A stretch of DNA of 64,000 bases from contig NW_006920891.1 in assembly GCF_000417875.1 (NCBI RefSeq), positions 330,308-394,307 of the forward strand, in the 5' to 3' direction. The notes under the pieces were generated by a model. It saw only the letters and a list, made by a program, of their open reading frames with translations. It was not told the origin of the DNA and did not search any database. The DNA is from Pseudozyma flocculosa PF-1. Taxonomy: Eukaryota; Basidiomycota; Ustilaginomycetes; Ustilaginales; Ustilaginaceae. Below, piece after piece: positions 34,501-48,877 of this stretch. Position numbers and translations under genes: made by a program. Within the stretch, counting starts at the first letter, position 1, and the number at the start of each line of letters is the position of its first letter.

Positions 34501-37192
34501 TCTACGATCCCTCGACGGCGCTGGGCGGCGGCGGCGGAGGCGGATCGTCGTCGACGGTCCGGCACAATGTCGACAAGAACATCCTCGCCCAGGACCTCTC
34601 GCTGGTCGGCGTCGACGCCGTCATCCGTGGTCGGCTAGGCGCCGCCGAGGCCCTCGGCGCGGCGATGGCCAACTGCCCACGGGAAAACGACGAGGCGGCG
34701 TTCGGCGCGCTGCTGCGCGACTACCTCGACTCGACGTCGGCGCTGCAAAAGTGCCTCACCGCCGCCGTCATCCAGGAATGGGCGGAGCGGGCGTCGTCGG
34801 GCGAGCGCGGCGACCTCAAGGACCAGAGTCCGCTCGCGCTCGACGTCAGCGGACGGCTCATCTCGCTGCTCGAGACGCCCCCGCCGCCTACCTATGCCGA
34901 GATGACGGTGATGCTGCAGCGGATCCAGGCCGAGTGCCAGGGGCTCTACAACGCCTTTGGCCGCGACGCCAAGCTGGCCAAGGCCAAGATCCCGGCGCTG
35001 CCCACCACCGTCGACCCGCTGGGCATGCTGGTCGACGCCTTCACCATCGAGACGGCCAAGCACGTGGCGCAGCAGGGCTTCGACTCGCTACTGGTCCAGG
35101 TCGGCTCGCGGGCCAAGAAGGCGGCGCTGCCGCTGCTCGAGGACCGCCAGCGCAAGCTGATCGCCGCCATCGGCTTCTACCAGGCCACCAAGGACAAGCA
35201 GGACATCCAGGTGTACGCGTCCACCGCCAGCGCCGTCATCTCGCTCAAGGTGCTCCCCTCGAAGCTCAACCCGGTGATCCGCAGCATCATGAACAGCGTC
35301 AAGTTCGAGGAGAACCTCGACCTCCAGACGCGCTCGGCGCGCGCCGTCGCCCGCTTCGTCGCCTTTTGCACGTCGTCGGCGGCCAAGTCGAACCCGAGCG
35401 ACAAGATCGTCAAGAACCTGTGCGCCTTTGTCTGCCAGGACACGACGCAGGTGGCCATCTTTGCCAACGTCCGGGACGTCCACGAGGGCATCCTCAGCCT
35501 CGGCGAGCAGGCGGCGACGTCTTCGTCGGCTGCGGGCCCGGCCCCGGCGGGCAGCGGCAGGTCACTGGGCCGGCCCAAGGACGAGCCTGTCGAGTCGGAG
35601 GAGGTGCGCCAGGGCAAGCTGATCCGGCGCGGCGCCGAGACGGCCATCGCGCAGCTGGCGGACCACTTTGAGCTGCAGCTGTTCGACGTGGTGCCGATGC
35701 TGTGGGAGTGCATGAGCGCCGCGCTGCTGCGGACGTTTGCCACGTCGGCGGCCGACGGCGATGCGGCCATCGCGGCGCACGACGAGGCGGGACAGGGCGT
35801 GCTCGACGCCTGCGCGCTGCTGCGCGTCATTGTGCCCCACCTCAAGGGCCGGCTGGCCGCGCGCGTCGCCGACCTGCTGCCGGCGCTGACGATGGCCGTC
35901 CAGAGCCGGTACGCGGCGGTCCGCTCGGCGGCGGCCCGGTGCTTTGCGGCCGTCTCCGACTGCCTGACGCAGGTGGCGCTGCGGCACGTCGTCGAGCAGG
36001 TGGTGCCGCTGGTGGGCGACGCCGGCAGCGTGACGAGCCGCCAGGGCGCCATCGAGCTCGTCTTCCACGCCGTCCAGCTGCTCGACCTCAAGATCCTGCC
36101 CTACGTCATCTTCCTCGTCGTCCCCGTCCTTGGCCGGATGAGCGATGCCGACGAGCACGTGCGGCTGATGGCCACCAACACGTTTGCGTCGCTGGTCAAG
36201 ATGGTGCCGCTCGAGGCCGGCCTGCCGGACCCCGAGGGCTTCTCGCCCGAGCTGCTGCAGCGCCGCCAGGAGGAGCGCCGGTTCCTCACGCAGCTGCTCG
36301 ACGGCAACAAGGTCGAGGCGTACGAGGTGCCCGTCAAGATCAACGCCCAGCTCCGCAAGTACCAGCGCGACGGCGTCAGCTGGATGGCGTTCCTGGCAAA
36401 GTACCACCTGCACGGCATCCTGTGCGACGACATGGGGCTGGGCAAGACGCTCCAGTCGATCACGATCCTTTCGAGCAAGCACCACGAGCGCGCGGAGCGC
36501 TTCAAGGCGACGGGGTTGCCCGACGCCCGGCACCTGCCGAGCCTCATCGTGTGCCCGCCGACGCTGACGAGCCACTGGGTGCACGAGATCCGGCAGTACT
36601 CGACCAACCTGCGCCCGCTCCTCTACTCGGGCCTGCCGGCCGACCGCGCGCGGCTGCAGGCGCAGATCGCGAGCCACGACGCCGTCGTCATGTCGTACGA
36701 CGTCGTGCGCAACGACATTGCGGCGCTGTCGCAACTCAGCTGGAACTACTGCATCCTCGACGAGGGCCACGTCATCCGCTCGGCCAAGACCAAGACGACG
36801 CGCGCCGTCAAGATGATCCGCGCCCACCACCGCCTCATCCTGTCGGGCACGCCCATCCAGAACAATGTGCTGGAGCTGTGGAGCCTGTTTGACTTCCTGA
36901 TGCCCGGCTTCCTCGGCACCGAGAAGGCGTTCCACGACAAGTTTGGCAAGCCCATCATCGCGTCGCGCGACGGCAAGCTGTCATCGCGCGAGCAGGAGGC
37001 GGCGGCGCTGGCGCTCGAGGCGCTCCACAAGCAGGTGCTCCCCTTCCTGCTGCGCCGGCTCAAGGAGGACGTTCTCGACGACCTGCCGCCCAAGATCATC
37101 CAGGACATCGAGTGCGACCTGAGCGACGTCCAGAAGCAGCTCTACGACGACTTTAGCAAGACCGAGGACCAGGACGAGGTCGAGGCCGCCTT

Positions 37193-37226
<34 letters not shown>

Positions 37227-38361
37227 AACCCCGAGCAAAAGCAGCACGTCTTCAAGGCGCTGCAGTACATGCGCAAACTCGTCAACCACCCCAAGCTGAT
37301 CCTCAAGGACGAGGATCCCAAGCATGCCGCCATCAAGCAGAAGCTGCTCAAGGGCGGCGGCAACCTCGACGACATCGCCAATGCGCCCAAGCTGCAGGCC
37401 CTCAAGTGAGTTGATGCGTGGTCAAGGGCAGCCGCCGCTGCTGCTGTTGCACGAGCCGAGTGCTGACCCTCTGGCCTTTGCTCCCTTCTGCCGCTGCTGC
37501 TGCTGCTGCTGCGCGCCAGGCAACTGCTCAACGACTGTGGTATTGGCAACCCGTCGGCATCGGCCGAGGCGGATGCGCTGTCGGCGCCCGAGTCGGCCGT
37601 GTCGCAGCACCGCGTGCTCATCTTCTGCCAGCTCAAGCAGATGATGGACATTATCGAGACTGACCTCTTCCGCGCCGTGATGCCGTCGGTGAGCTACATG
37701 CGGCTCGACGGCAGCGTGTCGACCGAGAAGCGGCACGGCATCGTCCAGACGTTCAACGCCGACCCGTCGATCGACGTGCTGCTGCTCACCACCCAGGTGG
37801 GCGGCCTGGGCCTGACGTTGACGGGCGCCGACACCGTCATCTTTGTCGAGCACGACTGGAACCCGATGAAGGACCTGCAGGCCATGGACCGCGCCCACCG
37901 TCTCGGCCAGAAAAAGGTCGTCAACGTCTACCGCCTCATTACCCGCAACACGCTCGAGGCGAGGATCATGGGGTGAGTGGCCGCGCCGGGGCCGGGGAGG
38001 CCGCGAACGCGAACGAACGGACAGGATGACTGATTGATCCGTGTCTGCCGTCTCGACTCCTCTTGCTTCTTACCTTCCCCCCGCCAGCCTGCAACGGTTC
38101 AAGCTCAACATTGCCAACTCGGTGGTGACGCAGCAAAACAGCGGGCTGGAGAGCATGGAGACGGACCAGATCCTCGACCTATTCGACGCGCCGACGGGAA
38201 AAGACGGCAGCGACGGCGCTGGAGCGGGGCGCAAGGGCGTGGGCGCCGACGGGGGCAGGATCAGCCAAAAGGCGCTGCTCGAGAACCTCGAGGCGATGCC
38301 CGAGACCGAGGAGGCAGAGTATGCGGCCATGAGCGGCTGGAGGCCCGACCAGGCATCGTAG
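31533..38361 (+). CDS. MOT1: TATA-binding-protein remover Mot1/BTAF1, Swi2/Snf2 ATPase (four exons)
   Basis: Mot1 uses ATP to strip TBP from DNA and so redistributes it among promoters. Exons are 31533-31545 (13 nt), 31666-37405, 37520-37972 and 38088-38361, 2159 residues. The tiny first exon gives MAAT-RLDRLVSLLDSGSTPAIR, the conserved Mot1 start; the next in-frame ATG of the long frame (31596) would lie in the intron. The N-terminal two-thirds are HEAT-type helices with large Ala/Ser/Gly insertions. The ATPase has LRKYQRDGVSWM, DDMGLGKT at 1592-1599, DEGH at 1703-1706 (the Mot1-type box), LSGTPIQNN, and in exon 3 QVGGLGLTLTGADTVIFVEH and DRAHRLGQKK. An eleven-Gly run lies between the lobes. 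The C-terminal part GLQRFKLNIANSVVTQQN...LDLF is the Mot1 bridge/latch region. Confidence 0.97.
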
Positions 38362-38493
38362 CGGGCCGAGGCGCCGGCTTGGCGTTGGCGTCGGCCGACA
38401 ATGAATGCAAGGTGCCGACGCGACACTGCTGTGCCGGGACGACAGGACAGCCGTCTGGCAGCCAATCGAGATCGCTGGAGGGTATGGTATCTT

Positions 38494-42005
<3,512 letters not shown>

Positions 42006-42812
42006 CGGTCCAGGCAAGGCAGAGCAGGGTTGTCCGCCAAGCCTGCTGGCAAGAAAACAAAACAGTGGCCTCTGCCGTCAGAGGCGCCATCCCCTCGTTG
42101 TCCCCTCCCCCCCTTTTTTCCCCTGTATTTGTATACCGAGCTGCAATTGCCACCCATGGCCATCATCGCGTCTCTCACTTCCACGGCTGGCTGGTAGCCT
42201 GGCCGATGCCGCGAATGGGATCGTCGAGCGAGGCGGGTGAAGTGCTAGAGGGAGGAGGCGGGGCGGCTTGGCTGTCGAGCCCGACGGAGGCGCGGCCAAG
42301 CCCGAGGAGCCGCGCCGCTCGCTGCCCGGAGCCGAGCGTGATCGATTTTCGCTGCTGCGCCGAGTTGGCGCTGGCGCTGGCGCTGGCCAGGGCCCTGCCT
42401 CTCTCTCTGCGCCCTCTTTTCGCGCATTTTCCTCTCGGGGCGGGCAGGCTGGGCGGGTCAGGGCTGGGCTCGGCGAGCCAGAGTCACCGACTCCACCAGC
42501 TTGGGCCGCCTCGCATTTCTGCTCGCCACCAACCACGACTCATCCACCCACACTCACCTCCCTCCCATTCATCATCGCCATCGCCATCCCCATTTCCACC
42601 GAACACTTCGCTGCTTGAACCGGGCGACTGCCAACTTCCTGACGACCGCCTCGACCCGCAGGGCAGACGAGCGACACCGCCAGCGGCCTCGTCTCTGAAG
42701 CGCCACTCCGCAGTCAGCCAGTCGACCGGTCTACCGCCCTCCCAGCCCGTGGTAGCAGCTGGTGCGGCCCCACCTCGGAAACCCCCCTCTATTCATCTCG
42801 CCTGCCTGCATC
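42006..42812. other. Intergenic region between RVB2 and mS38
   Basis: No gene is seen. A CGCTGGCG-type run is at about 42365-42390, and a CATCGCC/ATC-rich tract at 42569-42590 precedes the mS38 start. The frame just upstream has another ATG at 42762, in phase with the chosen start. Confidence 0.55.
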
Positions 42813-44477
42813 ATGACCGGCTCGTCGTCTCTCTCGATCGCCGCGGCTTCGGCGCTCAAGAGGCGTGCCGTGCCGCGCTGCAGGTCCTACCTCTCGACCG
42901 GCCCCTCGGTCTCGAGGCTGCCCAGCGCCGCCTCTGTCGTCGCTTCTTCGTCCGACTCCAACTCCGGCTCCGGCTCCAACTCGTCCCCCTCCTCGTCCTC
43001 TGCATCCTCGTCTTCGAACAACAACAGCAACGGCTCCTCGTCCTCCGGCAGCAACGGCAACGGCTCCTCGCCAAGTACGGCCACCGCGCAGGAGGCCAAG
43101 GCCGACCTCGCCACCGCCCCCAACCGAGGCAAGTCGACGAGCGGCGGTCACCACCACGCTGCCGCCGCCGGCGCATCGGCCTCGGCCAAGCAGGGCGTCG
43201 CCTCGGCCAACCCGCCGCCATCATCGCTGGCCAGCATCGCCTACGAGGCCTTTTTCTCCAACGGCCGGCCCCTGCTGCAGCACGAAATGCTTCCCCCGCG
43301 ACCCAAGCACCCCGCCGCCTCCCTCTTTGCGTCCTCCACGTCAACGTCCAAGCCCGGCTCGGGTAGCAGCACTGGCGCCGGCAGCCTCACCGCCTTTTTC
43401 ACTGGCGACGGCGCGCTGGCGGCGTTTGGTTCGATGAACCCCTTTGAGTCGCAGTCGCAGTGGAGGAGGCGGATCCGCACCATCTCGCCGGACCGCTTCT
43501 CGAAGCTCGTCGATGGCCTCGCGGGTCTCGAAGGCCAGGGGACAAAAGATGCGAGCGCTGCCGACGCCGCCGCCGAGGGCGAGGCGGCGACGTCGGAGCC
43601 CCGGTGGCTGATCTCTTCGTTTATCCCGCAGTCGGACCGCGTTGCGCTTGAGTCGGCCAAACTCGAGGAGGAGGAGAGGCTCAAGGAAGAGGAGGAGGAG
43701 GCGGTGCAGAGCGCGCTCGAGCGCGGCGAGGACCCGGACGTTGCGCGCAAGCTCGGCATCGAGGCCGACCTCATCATCCTCGGCGAGCCCAACGGGCCGT
43801 CGCCGGACTGGTCGCGCGGCGTGGCCACCTACCTGGCCGAGAAGGGCAGGGCGTACGAGGCCCCACCGGCGCCGCAGGCCCGCCGCAAGGATGCCGGCAC
43901 CGTCGGCGGCGATGATGCGTCGTCGACCTCGCCCGCAGCGCTGTCGGAGCAAGAGATCCAGGAGGCGATCGAGGACGCCGCGTCGCGGATGCCGCACGCG
44001 GCCAGCACCGCGTTCTACACCGACGACGACCCCAACCTGATCCTCTCGCACGCGCTGGTGCAGGTGACCCTGCCGCTGGCGCTCAAGTGGGACCGGCTCG
44101 TGTCGCAGATGGACGCCGTGGCGCTCGACCGCCCGGAAAAGGCGCTCGAGGGCATCGACCTGACCAAGCTCGACGCCCGGATCCCGCGCGTCAAGGCGCC
44201 GCACGCCGAGCGCGACGCCTACGACGTCCAGATGGACAGCGTGCGCCGGAAGAGGAGGAAGAAGATCAGGAAGCACAAGTGAGTCGTCGGTTGCCGTGGC
44301 GTGGCGTGGCGTGGCGGGCCGCAGTCGAGCCCAGACCCGGCCGTGGCCCTTGCGATGAGCGCTCGCGCTGACCCTGACCGCATTGCGATTCGCCTCGCCT
44401 CGAACATCTGCCATCTGTGCAGGTACAAGAAGCTTCGCAAGGAGCAGCGCGCAGAGCGCCAGAGGATGAAGAAGTAA
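42813..44477 (+). CDS. Mitochondrial small-subunit ribosomal protein mS38 / Cox24 homologue (two exons)
   Basis: mS38 (Cox24/Qri5 in yeast, AURKAIP1 in humans) is a mitoribosomal small-subunit protein needed for translation of selected mitochondrial mRNAs. Exons are 42813-44278 and 44423-44477, 506 residues, much longer than yeast Cox24 (about 110). The family mark is the C-terminal basic helix SVRRKRRKKIRKHK-YKKLRK, formed across the intron, ending RQRMKK. The N-terminus (MTGSSSLSIAAASALKRRAV and on to RSYLST) looks like a mitochondrial presequence. Residues about 45-130 are Ser/Asn/Gly-rich. The middle has conserved-looking islands such as SIAYEAFFSNGRPLL and LVQVTLPLALKWDRLVSQMD. The start at 42813 is preferred over 42762 because it opens directly into the presequence. 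Confidence 0.87.
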
Positions 44478-46391
44478 CCGCAAGCAAGGAAGCAGGCGAG
44501 GCAGCTAGGCTTGCCACGGCGACCTCTGCAAAGGCAGCCGGGGAGGCAGGCGTCGGCGCCTCCCTCCTATCCTCGATCCCATCGGATCCCGTCGCCGTTT
44601 CGGGATGTACTTGTGAAATCCTAGCAGCCTTTTCTACCCTCACCCTCGCTCTCGAATAGACGAATCCCCTTGTTCAGAGTGGATCGACGGCGGTGGGGGC
44701 TTTCGCCGTCGCTCGAGATGAACGCACGCGCTCGTTCCCATCGCATCCTCTCTTGGCTGACGAGCAAGGCGGGGCACCAGTGGCAGATTGGCATGTGGGT
44801 GTGACAGGATCGGAGCGGAGCAAGCAAGGATCGACATTCGTCAAGCAGGGCGAAGCTGGAGCAGGGCAGGGCGAGGCAGGGCAGGGCAGCAAGCTGAGCG
44901 TCAAGCAGCGTACGGTGCTGCTGCAGGGGGCGGGTCCCGGAGATGCCCACCCACCCAACCCCACCCAACCACCCGTGCGACTGCGCGACAGTAGGGGGTT
45001 TCAAGTGGGTCGTCGTTTGTTACGATTTTTGTAAACTTACGCGTCGGTCGTTGATTTGACCAACGACTCTCGTAAACTAGTGCGAAGCGGTACCGACCTG
45101 GCGCGGCCTGGCCTGGCCCCTCTTCGGCGCGGCACTTCCGAGGGGGGCCAGCAGGGATGCTGCCTCTTTTGTTCCGTTGGCTGTTGTCCCGGTGCGTGGC
45201 GCCGGCCCCCTCGCTCCCCTGAGTGTCAGGACGGGCTCGGAGATGATGGGCCATACGGGAGCGGCCGAGCTCCGTGCTGAGCTCGTCTTGGAGCGTACGC
45301 CATCCTCGCTCGCTCACTCGCTCGTTCTGCCTCGACGACGGCATGGCATGGCGGTGCCAGGCCGGGCTGTGCAGCAAGGTGAGGCAAGACCAGGCTAGGC
45401 AAGCAAGGCTAGGGCTCGGCGAGGAGGCGAGGAGGCGGTGCCTGGAGGATCGACAGGGCCAGGCCCGGCAGCACGTTGCAGTCTTTTGAAAATCGATTTG
45501 AAAATCGCTCGTTGTCGCCAACCAGGCCCGCCGAATTGAGGCAGGCCCGTCTATTTTGAGCTCGAGTGCGTTTTGTATTCCCCTCTCCGGGCGTACGCGT
45601 GCGTGTGTTTGTATTCTCCTTGCTCCGAGCGAGGCACGCCTGCTTCTGGCCTGCCAGAGCGACAGGGGGCGAGCGCAGCCAGGCCCAGCCTAGCGCCCCT
45701 CAACCAGCGTCAGGCCACCGGGGCCTCATCACAGCCGCGCCCCAGCCTGGCCTGCCCTGCCTGGTCTTGCCTGCCCGCCTGGCCTGCCTTGCATTCCGGT
45801 CGGTCGGCCGGTCAGCGGCGAGCCTGCCCACTCTTAGACTGCCTGCCTGCCCGCTCTCCTGCCTCGCCCCGTTGCCCCGGCCTGGCTGCGTGTCTGCCCG
45901 TGTTCCCGCCCGCACTTCTCTTCTCGAACTCCATCCCCGTCTCCAGGTCGCTGTCGTCGTCGTCGCCACCGTCGTTTTTGTGCCATCCGACCATCGTCGA
46001 TCGACGCCCTCACACCTTCCTTTGAATCCTCGCCGGACGCACTCGACGCAGCTTTCCCCCGCCTTTTGTCTTCTTACAAAGCCGCACCCGCTAGCCCGCC
46101 ACTGACCTGCTCGCTGCTCGTTGCCAGCAACACATCCATCCACCGCGCCGACCTCAGTGGCGACACAGCATCGCGCTGCCTCCTTGCACCCCTACCCACC
46201 GCATCACCACCACCACCTCCACCACCCTCGACGACTCTTCGCCGACTCCAGCTGGCTTCCACGCGGTCTCTGTGATCCAGTCGATCCTACAGCCAGCATC
46301 CCTCTCAGCCCGGAGCGACTAGCCGCTATCCCTCCCCACCCCTCTCGCCTGCTCGCATCGTCTGCTTGACGAGCGGCACTCCACAACCAAG
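44478..46391. other. 1.9 kb intergenic region between mS38 and the syntaxin gene
   Basis: No gene is seen. It holds GGCAGGGCAGG-type words at about 44855-44890, an AT-richer patch with nested inverted repeats at 45020-45078, a pair of TTTGAAAATCG copies at about 45485-45510, CCTG/GCCT runs around 45740-45860 and an ACC/CTCC tract at 46203-46228 in the syntaxin leader. Confidence 0.65.
45020..45075. repeat. Nested inverted repeats in an AT-richer patch
   Basis: The inner pair is GTCGTTG (45047-45053) and CAACGAC (45061-45067) with a 7-nt loop. The outer pair is TTACGA (45020-45025) and TCGTAA (45070-45075). GTAAACT is also present as a direct repeat at 45031-45037 and 45072-45078. Confidence 0.75.
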
Positions 46392-47706
46392 ATGGCCAGA
46401 GATCGTCTCGCCGCCATGAGGGTACGTTTCGAGGCAGATCCGCTCCCGAACCGGGATGCGATTGGGGCCCTGCGTCGCCGCACGGTCCTGAGCAGCCATG
46501 CTGACCTATCCCCTTCGCCCTTCATCCTGCCTCGCCCGAATCGCTCTCAACCGCACGCAGGCGCAGCAGTCCGGCGGCTACGGCGGCTACGGCGGAGGCA
46601 ACAACGGATACGGCGACCACTCGTACCCGACCCAGCAGACCGGCGCCGCCTACGACGGCGGCTACGCGGCGGTCCCCTCTCAGCAAGGGTACAGCCAGCC
46701 GCAGCAGGGATACGGCCAGCAGCAGCAGTACCCGGACGCACCGCCGCCGCAGCAGCAAGGAGGCTACGGCCAGCAGCAGGGCGGTTACGGCCAACAGCAG
46801 CAGGGGTACGGCCAGCAGGACCAGGGTTACGGAGGAGGGGCGGCGGCGATGGGCGGCAACGCGTACGAGATGCAGGGCGTCGTGACGGAAAAGGCCGGGG
46901 GCGACATGAACGCCTTCTTTGGCGACATCAGCGACATCCAGGACACGATCCGGATGATTGAGGAAAACATCAACCGCATCTCGGATTTGCACTCGCGCAG
47001 CCTGAACAACATGGACGAGGCGTCGGCGCAGCAGGCCGAGCAGCAGCTCGCCACGATCCAGCAGGAGACGAGCCGCCTGACCAACGGCGTCAAGAACAAG
47101 ATCAAGACGCTCGAGAGCCAGACGAAGCGCGTCCCCGCCGGCGGCGACAAGAACGTGCGCAACACGCAGATCGGCGCCGTCAAGAACCGGTTCAAGGAGA
47201 CGATCCAGAAGTACCAGCAGGTCGAGCAAAACTACCGCCAAAAGTACCGCGCGCGCGCCGAGCGCCAGTTCAAGATTGTCAAGCCCGACGCCACGCCGCA
47301 GGAGGTCAAGGCGGCGCTCGACGACGACTCCAACGGCCAGATCTTTTCCCAGGCGCTGCTCAACTCGAACCGGCACGGCGAGGCGCGCGGCGCGCTGCGC
47401 GAGGTCCAGGAGCGCCACGAGGACATTAAGCGAATCGAGCGCACCATTACCGAGCTGGCGCAGCTCTTCAACGAGATGTCGATCCTCGTCGACGAGCAGG
47501 ACGACGCGCTCAACGTCATCCAGGAGCAGGGCGCCCAGGTCGAGACCGACATGCAGCAGGGCCTGCAGCACACCAACAAGGCCGTCGACTCGGCGCGCAA
47601 GGCGAGGAAGAAGAGGTGGATCTGCTTCTGGATCCTCATCATCATCATCATCATCGCCGCCGTCGCCGTCGTCGCATCCATCTGCTCGCAGAAGGGCAAG
47701 TGCTGA
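46392..47706 (+). CDS. SSO1: Plasma-membrane syntaxin, Sso1/2 type (two exons)
   Basis: Sso-type Qa-SNAREs pair with Sec9 and Snc at the plasma membrane to drive exocytic vesicle fusion. Exon 1 is only 30 nt (46392-46421) and encodes MARDRLAAMR; exon 2 is 46561-47706; 391 residues. The family start MARDRLAAMRAQ confirms the short exon. Residues about 12-110 are Gly/Tyr/Gln-rich with repeated GYGQQQ units. An Habc bundle follows (FFGDISDIQDTIRMIEENIN onward). The Qa-SNARE motif runs from RIERTITELAQLFNEMSILV to about NKAVDSARKARKK, including VDEQDDALNVIQEQG around the zero-layer region. The C-terminal anchor is WICFWILIIIIIIAAVAVVA with a short SQKGKC tail. The gene symbol is by family; Sso1 and Sso2 cannot be told apart here. 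Confidence 0.94.
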
Positions 47707-48877
47707 GCAGAGCTGCGGCATCCGCTCCGGCGGCCATCGCTGCGCAGCGGCGCGGTCAGCAGGCGAGCGGGGCCGCGGGCGTTGCAGGCAAAGGCCGCAC
47801 CTCCGGCCGACATCGTCCGCATCGCGCCCAAGCGCCTAGCTTCGGAGCGACGACGGTCGGGCGACGGGACTTGCAGGCAGCGCCCCCTCTCTCTGCCTTG
47901 CGACGAAATAGACAGGCCTCCCGATAATACCCTCTTTTCATCGTTGTTCAGCATCTCCTTACCGCACGCCATCGCTGCGGTGCGCTCGCCGCCCAGCCCG
48001 GCTCGAGCCGTCGATGGCGACCGCCTGCTCGCCCACTCGCCGGCTTGCTTGCGCGCCCCCACCCTCGACCGCCCCCCCCTGTCCCACATTTGCGGGCGCA
48101 TCAACCATTGTACATATACCAACCCTCGCGCGGGCAGGGCTCGTCGGCGTCGTTGCGCCGCCGTCTTGGCGCTGGCCCCCACGCTCCCTTTCCCCCCTCG
48201 AGTCCCTCTTCGGCCTTCGTTTCTCTGCCCCTCCCGCCCCTCGCACACGCTCTCCGACCACACTCGGTCGGCCGCTCGTTCGTCTTGAGGTGGCCCCGTC
48301 GTCCTGTTCCCGAGCCCCTCACCTTTTTGTCGTCTTCAGCCTCGTCCCCTCGCGTCGCTGCGAGATGCTATCGTTATCATGTGCATGTGCTGCTTGCATT
48401 CGCCGTCCCGGGTCGGGCGTTGCAGCTCTCCCTCAGCTCTCAAAGAAAGCGCGCGCGAAAATGCGATTCCTGAATCTGTTGATCGCTGGGCGCTGCGCTC
48501 GCGGGCGATCGCAGGTCCAGGCAGGTGGAGGGTGGAGAGACGGCCGACGGGGCGTGAGGTCATCTCGCCCGCGCCCGTTTCTTCCAGATGGACGTGGCTA
48601 CGCTCGCCTCGCCGCCCTGCCCCGCCCTGCCCTGCGCTGCCCTGGCCCCCTGCGCCTCGCCCCACCATCACCACCACCACCATCACCACCACTCCTTATC
48701 ATCGCTAACATTATCGACACTTAGGCGCACATTCAGCGGATCCCGCACCAAGCAGACATCGCGCCCCCCTTTTCACGGCCCACGACCACCTGGCCACTGC
48801 CAGACCTCGCCTCGCCTCGTCCCGCCCCGCCCAGCCAAGGGGTCTGCGTCGCCCCCGCCGCGCCCACCGCCGACACG
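47707..48877. other. Intergenic region between the syntaxin gene and LTN1
   Basis: No gene is recognisable in 1.2 kb. An ACC/ATC tract at 48662-48691 lies about 190 nt upstream of the LTN1 start. The leader could contain an intron, but nothing forces this. Confidence 0.55.

Noticed and set aside
33524..35671. 715-codon frame overlapping MOT1 in another frame
   Set aside because: Arg/Gly/Ala-rich shadow of MOT1, whose own frame has clear HEAT and Snf2 signatures.
31596..37409. MOT1 starting at the ATG at 31596 and ending at 37409
   Set aside because: The first 23 codons would be intron sequence; the 13-nt exon at 31533 gives the conserved MAATRLDRLV start, and the stop at 37407-37409 overlaps a GTGAGT donor followed by the rest of the helicase domain.
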